A DNA stretch of 13,211 bases from Treponema sp. (GTDB lineage Bacteria; Spirochaetota; Spirochaetia; Treponematales; Breznakiellaceae), in assembly GCA_031274565.1 (NCBI GenBank), contig JAISPY010000099.1, positions 1 to 13,211 of the forward strand. Direction: 5' to 3'. The notes under the pieces are model-generated. The model was not told the origin of the DNA and did no database searches. It was given only the letters and a program-made list of their open reading frames with translations. The translations under genes and the position numbers were made by a program. This document shows, one piece after another, positions 1 through 7,411 of this stretch (position 1 is its first letter; each line of letters opens with the position of its first letter).

Positions 1-59
1 CCCCCCCCCCCCCCCCCGCCCCCCCCCCCCCCCGCCCCCCGCCCCCCCCCCCCCCCCCC
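1..59. repeat. Near-pure poly-C tract (poly-G on the - strand)
   Basis: The first 59 bases are C except for single G residues at 18, 34 and 41, giving C runs of 17, 15, 6 and 18. It ends sharply at A60, where ordinary AT-rich sequence begins. It may be a contig-edge or low-quality artefact, since a long C homopolymer with isolated substitutions is typical of bad sequence. It may also be a real poly-G/C tract. Treponemes are known to carry shorter poly-G tracts upstream of some tpr genes that vary in length. Nothing in this window shows which explanation is right. Confidence 0.9.
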
Positions 60-370
60 AAACCGTTCGAAAACTCAGCGATTGTTGTACCTATAGTGGG
101 GCTATAGTCGCTTTTACTAGTTTTTGGACCGTATGGATATGTAACAGGAGGAATTAATTTACCGAAGAAATGACGCATCTTTATTAAAGACCCTCCAATG
201 ATACTATCCCAGTGATTGAAAAAATACTTACTAACGCTATGTTACTAACGCTATGATAGTATACAATGGACTTGTGCAAGTTGTCAAGGCTTTTAAGATT
301 TTTCTGTCGAATTTTTTCTACCGTAACTTTCCGGCTGTTTATTTGAGCCTGAGCGGAGGGTAAGCCATGA
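60..370. other. AT-rich stretch without a recognisable gene
   Basis: No convincing open frame is present. A good ribosome-binding-like string (AGGAGG near 147-152) leads only to a very short frame: the ATG at 170 is closed by TAA after four codons. The stretch holds a tandem repeat (228-255), two small inverted repeats (ATACTATC at 201-208 against GATAGTAT at 255-262, and ACTTG-tg-CAAGT at 270-281) and a doubled CTATAG around 91-106. It may be decayed intergenic DNA beside a lost mobile element. Confidence 0.6.
228..255. repeat. Perfect 14-bp tandem repeat, two copies
   Basis: The unit TTACTAACGCTATG occurs twice head to tail at 228-241 and 242-255 with no mismatch. The second copy runs straight into GATAGTAT, which is the inverse of ATACTATC at 201-208. 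The repeat could therefore sit in the right arm of a small imperfect stem, or be a duplicated target or regulator site. No function is assigned. Confidence 0.85.
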
Positions 371-586
371 CTATGGGTCCAGGTTGAATGCCGTCTGTTT
401 CAGCTACTCAAATCAAACAAAGTCCTTCCGCATCCCCACGACCGGGTCATGGTCCGGATCAGCCTTGACGGAACCTACGCTATGGTGTGGAACGGGAAAC
501 CACTCCTTACCCCGGAGCTATCCATACCAAAAAAAGACCAGCCAGATGCTCATGCCACTTACGGGAGGAGGGGACATTGCTCTTGA
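371..586 (+). pseudogene. Possible C-terminal remnant of a transposase
   Basis: A frame open from the stop at 368-370 to TGA at 584-586 encodes about 71 residues with no proper start. The middle reads like the C-terminal tail of an integrase-type (ISNCY-like or similar) transposase: a segment close to R-V-x-V-R-I-S-L-D-G-T-Y-A-M-V-W-N-G-K followed by a short Pro/Lys-rich end. This is a resemblance from memory only. There is no catalytic DDE motif, no ribosome-binding site and no upstream coding sequence, so if real it is a broken gene. The overlapping frames at 384-608 and 487-678 have less protein-like composition. An intergenic open frame by chance remains quite possible. Confidence 0.28.
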
Positions 587-612
587 ACGGAAACAAGCGG
601 CCCCATGATTGC

Positions 613-641
613 TTGACATTTTTTATGGACTATACTAGACT
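613..641 (+). promoter_or_regulatory. Candidate sigma70 promoter for the chemoreceptor gene
   Basis: A perfect -35 box TTGACA (613-618) is followed after 17 bp by TAGACT (636-641), which matches four of six -10 positions. The better-looking TATACT at 631-636 would leave only a 12-bp spacer, so it is less likely to pair with this -35. Transcription would begin near 648 and give a leader of about 180 bases before the ATG at 830. Confidence 0.45.
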
Positions 642-829
642 CAACAACAGTTTTAAGGGGTTGTTCCTGCCGTGGTAAGCGGGGCAGCCAATGGTAATAG
701 TTTATACGGCATTTTAGAAAAACAAGTGATTCCTTGTACCTAATCAGTTATTGTTTCCTTTTCGCCGTGTAGAGGTGGTTAGTATGGGGAAGAACAGAAG
801 GGCACATAAAATCAAAACGGAGGTTCCCA
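642..829 (+). other. Leader of the chemoreceptor gene with small hairpins
   Basis: No ORF of note lies here. The proximal part can form two short hairpins: AACAAC (643-648) with GTTGTT (660-665), and CTGCC (667-671) with GGCAG (683-687). A third weak one is ACAAG (722-726) with CTTGT (733-737). None is followed by a T run, so they do not look like an intrinsic terminator or attenuator. The region ends in a clear ribosome-binding site, CGGAGG at 818-823, six bases before the ATG at 830. No known riboswitch motif was recognised. Confidence 0.4.
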
Positions 830-2695
830 ATGAATGAAACACAGCAGTCAAGTCTTACCTTGGTAGTCGGCAGCGCACTGGTACAGGTTGCGGTGGTTTT
901 TGGATCGGTCCTTATGTTAAGGAATGGAGAGGTAGCGCAGAATTGGTCTTTGGCGGTCCTAGTCGGGCTGGGCCTTGTTTTTATGGTCCTGGTGGCCGTG
1001 TTTTTATTTAAACAAGGAAGCATCCTAGCAGAAGGGTTCAAGGAAAACCAGTGGAAAAACGAAACTGAGTATACCTCGCGCTTGCAGCGTGTGGGCGGTT
1101 TGTCCCTCAGTACCTTTGGGGTCTATGTGGTGGGGGGGGCCATCTATGGGGCGCTCCTTATTCCCTTTGCGCGGCCCCTGGGCATAGTGGATTCCCAGAA
1201 AATGGCGGTGTTTCTCTACCATCTGGGCTTCAGCTTCCTCTTTGGGGTCTTTGTGTTGATCCAGTTGGATAAGCAGATCGGACGCTTTATGATCTCCCAG
1301 AACATTATCCGGTATCCTCGGGATATGCGGGAACAGGGACAGGCCCGCAAGCTGATCATGGGTCCTGGAGCGCTGGTTTTGGGGGCGGTGCTCCTGGGTA
1401 TCGGATGCTCCCTCTTGATTTCGGGGGTCGCGGACAATAGGTCCCTCCTGGGTAAAACCCTCGGTATAAGCATCCTCAGTATCCTGGTGTTTCTGATCTT
1501 GGCCCTGGTGTGTGCCCTGGAGCAGAGCAGAGGGATCAGCGGTAGCTATGAATTGATCATCAAGCAGCTTGAACTAACCTCCTTGGAGCAGAAGGACCTC
1601 ACCAAGCGTATTACCATCCCCTCTATGGACGAACTGGGGACCATCGCCGGACTCATAAACTATTTTTGTCATGGGCTTTCTAAGAACATGAATGAGATCA
1701 AGGAGTTTCAGCGGAGTTTTCTTGAATTAGGCAAAGAACTCAACCACGCCGCCCAGACCTGCGTCGGGGCTTTGGCACGGATCAGTTCCAGCGTGGATAC
1801 GGTCAAGGACAAGACCGCTGCCCAGGTTACTACCGTGGGGGATTCCACCGAGGCCGTGGAAACCGTGGCTACGAATATCAAGATGATGGATAAGATGATC
1901 AATGAGCAGGCGGACAGCATCTCCACGGCATCTTCTTCTATAGAAGAAATGGTGGGTAATATCGGGTCGGTCAGCGCCTCCATCAATATCATGGCGGATC
2001 AGTTCATCGAACTCATTTCCTTGGCGGAAAAGGGTAAAGGCGCGCAGATCGAATCCATGAAGAAGATTGAACTTATCGCAGAACGTTCCGCCGCACTGCT
2101 GGAAGCGAACAAGGTCATCTCCACCATTGCAAGTCAGACCAATCTCCTGGCCATGAACGCCGCGATCGAGGCGGCCCATGCGGGAGACACGGGCAAGGGT
2201 TTCGCAGTGGTAGCGGACGAAATACGCAAGCTCGCGGAGACCTCCGCAAGCCAGTCCAAGAATATTCGGGAAGAGATCAACCTGGTCCAGCAGGCCATCG
2301 CGGAAGTGGTTACCACGTCCAAGGATTCGGAGAGCGCCTTCACCCGGGTTTCGGAGCGTATCGGGAAAACCGACGCCATTGTGCGGGAAGTCAGGCAGGC
2401 CATGAACGAACAAAAAGAAGGGTCATCCCAGATACTGAAAACCCTGCAAGTGGTGAACGAGGTAACCTCCAATGTACGCAAAGGCGCTAAGGAAATGACC
2501 GTAGGGAACAGCACCATGATCACCTCCTTCAGCCTCCTCCGGGACTCTTCCCGGGAGATTCAGCAGAACATCGAACAAATCGCGACCGGGTTTGATGAAA
2601 TAGAACTCAGCTCTAAAAGCGTTTCAGAGGCGGCGGCGCAGGCCCTCAAAAATATCCACGGCATGGATGACATCGTGGGACGGTTTAAGACCTAA
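830..2695 (+). CDS. Methyl-accepting chemotaxis protein, six-TM, no extracytoplasmic sensor domain
   Basis: This is a 621-residue chemoreceptor that should signal to CheA/CheW in the inner membrane. The start is set by CGGAGG six bases upstream. Six hydrophobic segments lie near residues 9-30, 41-60, 90-112, 126-145, 176-198 and 209-230. The outward loops are only about 10-13 residues, while the two longer loops (61-89, 146-175) are rich in Lys/Arg and so cytoplasmic. There is thus no Cache or four-helix ligand domain. A HAMP-like segment follows, with D-E-L-G at 267-270. The signalling hairpin has the highly conserved tip SQTNLLAMNAAIEAA (435-449), continuing through GKGFAVVADEIRKLAE to residue 470. 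The C-terminus (VGRFKT) lacks a CheR-tethering pentapeptide. The signal is probably sensed within the membrane or through a partner. The chemoreceptor assignment is firm; the ligand is unknown. Confidence 0.95.
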   Translation: MNETQQSSLTLVVGSALVQVAVVFGSVLMLRNGEVAQNWSLAVLVGLGLVFMVLVAVFLFKQGSILAEGFKENQWKNETEYTSRLQRVGGLSLSTFGVYVVGGAIYGALLIPFARPLGIVDSQKMAVFLYHLGFSFLFGVFVLIQLDKQIGRFMISQNIIRYPRDMREQGQARKLIMGPGALVLGAVLLGIGCSLLISGVADNRSLLGKTLGISILSILVFLILALVCALEQSRGISGSYELIIKQLELTSLEQKDLTKRITIPSMDELGTIAGLINYFCHGLSKNMNEIKEFQRSFLELGKELNHAAQTCVGALARISSSVDTVKDKTAAQVTTVGDSTEAVETVATNIKMMDKMINEQADSISTASSSIEEMVGNIGSVSASINIMADQFIELISLAEKGKGAQIESMKKIELIAERSAALLEANKVISTIASQTNLLAMNAAIEAAHAGDTGKGFAVVADEIRKLAETSASQSKNIREEINLVQQAIAEVVTTSKDSESAFTRVSERIGKTDAIVREVRQAMNEQKEGSSQILKTLQVVNEVTSNVRKGAKEMTVGNSTMITSFSLLRDSSREIQQNIEQIATGFDEIELSSKSVSEAAAQALKNIHGMDDIVGRFKT

Positions 2696-2699
2696 GCTC

Positions 2700-2737
2700 G
2701 GAGCGGCGGAGGGACTTTTGCTCTGTCCCTTCGCTCC
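2700..2737 (+). terminator. Imperfect GC-rich hairpin after the chemoreceptor gene
   Basis: Five bases after the stop, GGAGCG (2700-2705) plus AGGGAC (2710-2715) can pair with GTCCCT (2725-2730) plus CGCTCC (2732-2737). The stem is 12 bp with a 4/1-base asymmetric bulge and a 9-base loop. No T run follows, so this is a weak candidate for an intrinsic terminator. It could instead protect the upstream 3' end or reduce read-through into the kinase gene. Confidence 0.4.
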
Positions 2738-2784
2738 TGCTGCTTAGACCGGAGACCCCCTCAAAAAACCGCAGGGGAATGGCC

Positions 2785-2821
2785 GCAGACGGTGTGGATT
2801 GCCGTAGGTTTCTGCAAGGAG
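2785..2821 (+). promoter_or_regulatory. Hairpin abutting the kinase ribosome-binding site
   Basis: GCAGA (2785-2789) and CGG (2790-2792) can pair with CCG (2802-2804) and TCTGC (2811-2815), leaving a bulge at 2805-2810. The right arm ends exactly where the ribosome-binding site AAGGAG (2816-2821) begins, eight bases before the ATG at 2830. The stem could influence kinase translation. Its significance is unproven. Confidence 0.3.
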
Positions 2822-2829
2822 TTCCCGGA

Positions 2830-5800
2830 ATGAAATTACGAGACATCATTAAACTCAACTATCAACAGATCCTGTTTGTCATCCTGGCATTTGGCATCAT
2901 GGTAGTGGTTAGTTATCTCTATGCCAGTAGCATTGTCCGGGGCCAGTTGTTCATCAATGGGGAAACCGCCATAGAATCCGCAAACATCAGGATTCAGGCG
3001 GAATTGACTCAGGCGGGGATTTTCTTGGAAAATATCTGTTTCTTCCTAAAAACCATGCTAGACGCCGAGCAAAGCCAGGATGCAATAACCCAGATGTTTG
3101 AGCGATTCACCCTATGGGGCGCTGAAGATCGCGGTCCTAACGGGCTTGATGGAATCTATGGATATATCCAGGGAAAATTCTTTACCGGGACCAACTGGAT
3201 TCCCCCGGAAGACTATGATCCCACTTCACGGCCCTGGTATACCGGCGCAGATGCCCAGAACGGGAAGCTCTACTATACCGACCCGTATATTGACCGTCTG
3301 ACCGGCGTATCTATTGTTTCGATATCCCAGAAACTGATGGATAAAAACGGCGGCTTGGTAGGAATTATCGCCATGGACATCAATATCTCCCAGATGCTGG
3401 ATTTTGTGAAAGACCTGAGCCTGACCGATACGGGCTACGGTCTCGTGCTGGATAATGCCTATAACATCGTGATCCACGGCCTAGACGATCGGTGGCAGGA
3501 TCAGTCTTTTTCCGCGATTGGGCCTGAATATGTCCGGGTTACCGAAGCCCTGAAACAAAACGATACCATCTCAGGGATGCAATTTACCAATATCTATGAG
3601 GTAGAGAGCATTCTCTTCTTTAAAAAACTCTTTAACAACTGGCATATCGGCCTGGTAACCCCAACCCGGAGCTACTACCGTTCCGTATACCAGATGGCGC
3701 TGGTCCTTTCCCTCCTGGGTCTCGTGCTGGTAACGATCTTATGCTATTTCCTGGTGCGCTTATACACCGAAAAAATTAGCTCCGAGGAGAAGAACCGGAG
3801 TAAGTCCAATTTCCTCGCGAAGATGAGCCATGAAATACGCACCCCCATGAACGCGATTGTGGGCATGGCTGAGCTTATCTTGCGGGAACCGATTTCCCGG
3901 GAAGTATACGATCATGCCATGGGCATCAAGCAGGCCAGCGCGAATTTGCTTTCCATCATAAACGACATCCTCGATTTTTCTAAGATAGAATCCGGTAAAA
4001 TGGAGATCCTGAAGACCCCCTATCTCTTGGCCTCGGTGATCAATGATGTGGTTACGATCATCCGGATGCGGCTGAGTGAAAAGTCTGTGGTGTTCCTGGT
4101 TAATATCGACCCGCGGTTGCCGAATAAGCTCAAAGGCGACGAAGTGCGGATCCGGCAGATCGTATTGAACCTCTTGAACAACGCGGTCAAATACACGGAA
4201 CAGGGTTCTATTACCTTGACGATTACCGGGGATATCCGGGAGGACCATGTGCTGCTGCGCATCGCGGTGGAGGATACGGGGATCGGCATTAAACAAGAGA
4301 ACTTCCACCGTATCTTTGGTGATTTCAACCAGTTTGACCAGGAAAAGAACCGGGGGATCGAGGGAACCGGCTTAGGGCTGGCCATTTCGAAAAACCTCTG
4401 CGAAGCCATGGGGGGCGAGATTGACTTTACCAGTGTCTATAGTCAAGGCAGTACCTTTACCATAAGCATACCCCAGGGGATTAGCGATTCAGAACCCCTC
4501 GCCGTAGTGCAAAACCCCGAGACAAAACCGGTCCTCCTCTATACCCTCAACACGCCCTATACCTATTCCCTTATTCAGAGTCTTGAAGAACTGGGGGTAC
4601 GGGTCGCCTTGGTCAAGGTACAATCGGATTTTTATGACGCCCTCAAGGGGAATACCTATCCCTTTATCGTGGTCTCTCCGGTCTTATACGCCGGGGCACA
4701 GCATATCCTCCAGCGGATGGGCCTGCAATCAAAGCTCATTATGATGCTGGAATACGGATCCGAGATGCACGGCCCGGAGGTCGCTACCCTTGCCATGCCC
4801 GCCCATGTCATTTCCCTGGCGGACCTGCTGAACCACCAGACCGGCGACTCCCAGTACCAGGACACCGGGGACACCGGGGTACGGTTTATCGCCCCGTCCG
4901 CGCGGATTCTCCTGGTGGATGATATCGTTACCAACCTGAAAGTTGCCGAAGGGCTTATGGCGCCCTTTAAGATGCAGGTGGATACCTGCACCACCGGTCC
5001 TGAGGCGATTGATCTGGTACGGCTCAAGCCCTATGACATCGTGTTTATGGATCACATGATGCCCGATATGGACGGCATCGAGGCCACGACTATTATACGG
5101 AACCTGGAGGGCAAGGGAACCTATTATAAAGAGCTTCCCATCATCGCCTTGACCGCAAACGCCGTATCCGGGGTCAAAGAGATGTTTCTACAGAACGGCA
5201 TGAGCGATTTCCTCTCCAAACCCATCGAGATATCGCGCTTGAATGCCCTTTTGCAAAAATGGATCCCCGAGGAAAAGCAGGAAAAAGGGAGAAAAGAGGA
5301 AAAAGAGGAGGGACCCGTGTTTCTTTCCGTGGAGGATACGTCCCCTCCCCAGGAGCGGGAGGATGCCGTGCTGATCATTGAGGGTGTGGCGGTGAGCCAG
5401 GGCATTGAGATGACCGGAGGCTCCCTGGAGAGCTATCGGGAGATCTTAGGGATTTTTCTGGAAGAGGGCAGGGAAAAGATCAGCCAGTTAAACGCCTGCT
5501 TGGATGCCGGAGATACGGGCTTGTATACCATCTATGTACACGCGATCAAGAGCAGCGCGGCCACCATTGGAGCTGAGGGCATAGCGGATCGCGCCAAAGC
5601 CCTGGAAGCGGCGGGAAGGATCGGGGATATTCCGTACATCGACCAGCACCACAAGCCGTTCATTGACGCTTTGACCCGGCTGCTAGACGATATCCTCCGC
5701 GCGCTCAGGGAGTATCACCCCCAGGGCGCGGCTCCGGAGGATGCTGCAGCGGATGATACCGGGGAAGCGGCGCTGGATCGGGCGGTATTACGGCAGGAGC

Positions 5801-6015
5801 TTGAGGCATTGCAAGCGGCTCTGGATAGGCTGGACGCGGGAAAGGCGGATGAACTCATCATCCGGCTGCAGCGGGATCCCTGGGGGGAGCCCATACAGAG
5901 CGGCATCGCCCATATTGCCCGGCATATTTTGTTATCCGATTATGATGAGGCGTTGACGGTCATTGAGATGCTCTTAGCGGCGAGTAATGGAGGGAGACTG
6001 CAGTATGGGGACTGA
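2830..6015 (+). CDS. Hybrid sensor histidine kinase (dCache-HisKA-HATPase-degenerate REC-REC-Hpt)
   Basis: This is a 1061-residue inner-membrane sensor kinase. I chose the ATG at 2830 because AAGGAG lies eight bases upstream and the transmembrane helix follows at once; the in-frame ATG at 2779 would add 17 non-hydrophobic residues. TM1 is about 13-36. An extracytoplasmic dCache-type sensor follows, with a typical D-P-T-S-R-P-W-Y motif (RPWY at 134-137), and TM2 is about 289-311. HisKA has the H-box S-H-E-I-R-T-P with H334. HATPase_c has N451, D482 (DTGIG) and GTGLGL (512-517). Residues 565-675 look like a receiver fold without the acidic pocket. A complete receiver (about 691-808) has D697/D698, phosphoacceptor D741, T775 and K797. 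After a charged linker comes an Hpt domain with H904 (H-A-I-K-S-S-A). A helical tail of about 110 residues ends the protein. The ligand cannot be told. The gene overlaps the HD-GYP regulator by 11 bases, its likely output. Confidence 0.95.
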   Translation: MKLRDIIKLNYQQILFVILAFGIMVVVSYLYASSIVRGQLFINGETAIESANIRIQAELTQAGIFLENICFFLKTMLDAEQSQDAITQMFERFTLWGAEDRGPNGLDGIYGYIQGKFFTGTNWIPPEDYDPTSRPWYTGADAQNGKLYYTDPYIDRLTGVSIVSISQKLMDKNGGLVGIIAMDINISQMLDFVKDLSLTDTGYGLVLDNAYNIVIHGLDDRWQDQSFSAIGPEYVRVTEALKQNDTISGMQFTNIYEVESILFFKKLFNNWHIGLVTPTRSYYRSVYQMALVLSLLGLVLVTILCYFLVRLYTEKISSEEKNRSKSNFLAKMSHEIRTPMNAIVGMAELILREPISREVYDHAMGIKQASANLLSIINDILDFSKIESGKMEILKTPYLLASVINDVVTIIRMRLSEKSVVFLVNIDPRLPNKLKGDEVRIRQIVLNLLNNAVKYTEQGSITLTITGDIREDHVLLRIAVEDTGIGIKQENFHRIFGDFNQFDQEKNRGIEGTGLGLAISKNLCEAMGGEIDFTSVYSQGSTFTISIPQGISDSEPLAVVQNPETKPVLLYTLNTPYTYSLIQSLEELGVRVALVKVQSDFYDALKGNTYPFIVVSPVLYAGAQHILQRMGLQSKLIMMLEYGSEMHGPEVATLAMPAHVISLADLLNHQTGDSQYQDTGDTGVRFIAPSARILLVDDIVTNLKVAEGLMAPFKMQVDTCTTGPEAIDLVRLKPYDIVFMDHMMPDMDGIEATTIIRNLEGKGTYYKELPIIALTANAVSGVKEMFLQNGMSDFLSKPIEISRLNALLQKWIPEEKQEKGRKEEKEEGPVFLSVEDTSPPQEREDAVLIIEGVAVSQGIEMTGGSLESYREILGIFLEEGREKISQLNACLDAGDTGLYTIYVHAIKSSAATIGAEGIADRAKALEAAGRIGDIPYIDQHHKPFIDALTRLLDDILRALREYHPQGAAPEDAAADDTGEAALDRAVLRQELEALQAALDRLDAGKADELIIRLQRDPWGEPIQSGIAHIARHILLSDYDEALTVIEMLLAASNGGRLQYGD

Positions 6016-7084
6016 GCGGAAGAAGATCATGCTGGTAGATGATAACATCACCAACTTGACTGTGGGGAAAAACGCCTTAATCGACAAATACGATGTGTTT
6101 ACCATTCCTTCGGGAGAAAAGCTCTTCAAGTTGCTGGAGAAGGTGATCCCCGATATGATTCTCCTGGATGTAGAAATGCCGGGGATGAACGGCTACGAGG
6201 TGATCCAGGTCCTCAAGAAACAGGAACGGTTCGCCGCTATTCCGGTGATCTTCGTAACCGCGAAAAGCGATGACGGCAGTGAACTGCGAGGCCTATCCTT
6301 GGGAGCTATTGATTACATCACCAAACCCTTCTCCCCACCCCTTTTGGCAAAACGCATCGAGGTGCATCTCCTGGTGGAATCCCAAAAACGGGAACTCAAA
6401 GCCTACAATACCAATTTGCAGCAAATGGTTACGGAAAAGACCTGGGAAGTGGTGGGCCTGCAAAACGCGATTCTCAAGACCGTGGCGGAGTTGGTTGAAT
6501 CCCGGGATGCGATTACCGGCGGCCATATTGAACGGACCCATGCGTATCTGCAGATCCTGGTCCGGGCCATGAAACGTCAAGGGGTGTACCAGGAGGAAAT
6601 CGCTGCCTGGGATGAGGATATCTTTTGCCAATCTTCCCAACTCCATGATGTGGGGAAAATCGCCATTCGAGACAGCATCCTCTTTAAGCAGGGAAAACTC
6701 ACCCCTGAAGAGTTTGAGGAGATGAAGAAGCACACCACCTTTGGGGTACAGGTTATAGAGAAGATCCGAGAGAGCACTTCGGAGAAGGCCTTTTTGGAAC
6801 ACGCCAAGATCCTTGCAGGAACCCACCATGAGAAATGGGATGGTTCCGGGTATCCGCGAGGACTTACCGGCTCGGTCATTCCCCTCCAGGGGCGGCTCAT
6901 GGCGATTGTGGATGTATATGATGCGCTGCTTTCAGTACGGCCCTATAAAGCGGCCCTGAGCCAGGAAGAGGCGCTCTGTATCATTGCGACCAGTAGTGGC
7001 GGGCATTTTGATCCGGTCATTGTGGAGGTCTTTCTGGCTGCGGTGGATGAGTTTACCGATTGTGCAGCCCGAATACACCCCTAG
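6005..7084 (+). CDS. Response regulator with HD-GYP domain (c-di-GMP phosphodiesterase)
   Basis: This is a 359-residue cytoplasmic RpfG-like protein predicted to hydrolyse cyclic di-GMP when phosphorylated. GGAGGGAG (5989-5996) stands eight bases before the ATG at 6005, so this start is preferred over the ATG at 5987. The start lies inside the 3' end of the kinase gene (11-base overlap), suggesting translational coupling. The receiver (about 8-120) has D12/D13, phosphoacceptor D55 (L-L-D-V-E-M-P-G), T85 and K107. A short coiled linker follows. The HD-GYP domain (about 155-350) keeps the family's key residues: E165, D168 and H174 in E-S-R-D-A-I-T-G-G-H, H214/D215 in the HD motif (HDVGK), H243, H274/H275 and G-Y-P at 282-284, then D303. 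The enzyme therefore looks intact. There is no GGDEF or EAL domain. It most plausibly receives phosphate from the kinase's Hpt H904. Confidence 0.95.
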   Translation: MGTERKKIMLVDDNITNLTVGKNALIDKYDVFTIPSGEKLFKLLEKVIPDMILLDVEMPGMNGYEVIQVLKKQERFAAIPVIFVTAKSDDGSELRGLSLGAIDYITKPFSPPLLAKRIEVHLLVESQKRELKAYNTNLQQMVTEKTWEVVGLQNAILKTVAELVESRDAITGGHIERTHAYLQILVRAMKRQGVYQEEIAAWDEDIFCQSSQLHDVGKIAIRDSILFKQGKLTPEEFEEMKKHTTFGVQVIEKIRESTSEKAFLEHAKILAGTHHEKWDGSGYPRGLTGSVIPLQGRLMAIVDVYDALLSVRPYKAALSQEEALCIIATSSGGHFDPVIVEVFLAAVDEFTDCAARIHP

Positions 7085-7411
7085 GTGCCTGTGGGACGGG
7101 ACGCGGTCTTCAGAGCGCTGCATAATTCGCCTTCATCCAGGGTCTTGCCTACGCCCAGGGCCGCTGGCTAGTCCTGGACGCCAGCGCGTCGCACCGGCGC
7201 AGCACCTCCTATTTTTCTTGTCCGCTTAGCTGTTCAAATGCGCCCCTGATACTGCTTGCTGGTAATGGGGGTACTTCATTTTTCAGGTCTTACCTCAGGG
7301 GATGATTCGGATTGGGGTCTTTTACGCGTTACCCCCGGGCATACAATACCAGTATATTACAATATTCATAATTCTTTTGCAGCTAGTTACGGTCATTGCA
7401 TAGGGTAAGAA
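7085..7411. other. Gene-free spacer between the signalling block and the envelope operon
   Basis: No supported gene lies here. The first part is GC-rich and holds a perfect 7-bp inverted repeat, CGCTGGC (7162-7168) with GCCAGCG (7180-7186), loop 11. A T5 run (7212-7216) lies 25 bases beyond the stem, too far for a standard intrinsic terminator. The middle holds the nested inverted repeats described separately (7243-7336). The last 70 bases before the promoter are AT-rich, including ATATT-ac-AATAT near 7354-7365, and may act as an UP-like region. Confidence 0.6.
7243..7336. other. Nested inverted repeats with alternative pairings
   Basis: CCCCTGA (7243-7249) is the perfect inverse of TCAGGGG (7295-7301). 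Directly inside it GGTAA (7261-7265) pairs with TTACC (7290-7294), so the right arm is one continuous 12-base stretch. Separately, GGGGGTA (7267-7273) is the perfect inverse of TACCCCC (7330-7336), while GGGGT (7314-7318) can take the same C-rich partner (ACCCC, 7331-7335). The second and third pairings exclude one another, and GGGGGTA lies inside the first stem's loop. This resembles a switching RNA, but the only good promoter seen lies downstream of it, so it may be part of the 3' end of the upstream transcript. No known riboswitch class was recognised. Confidence 0.35.

Noticed and set aside
631..636. TATACT as the -10 box for the chemoreceptor promoter
   Set aside because: Its spacer to TTGACA is only 12 bp. 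TAGACT at 636-641 gives the standard 17 bp, despite a poorer match.
1727..2413. 228-codon open frame on the - strand inside the chemoreceptor gene
   Set aside because: It lies wholly opposite the most conserved chemoreceptor sequence and its composition (many Gly, His, Arg, Phe) is typical of an antisense shadow. No ribosome-binding site was noted.
4861..4878. Nine-base direct repeat GACACCGGG in the kinase gene
   Set aside because: It only encodes Asp-Thr-Gly twice in a flexible linker and is too short to be more than chance or local slippage.
7162..7216. Intrinsic terminator after the HD-GYP gene
   Set aside because: The 7-bp stem is perfect but the T5 run begins 26 bases beyond it, too far for classical termination.
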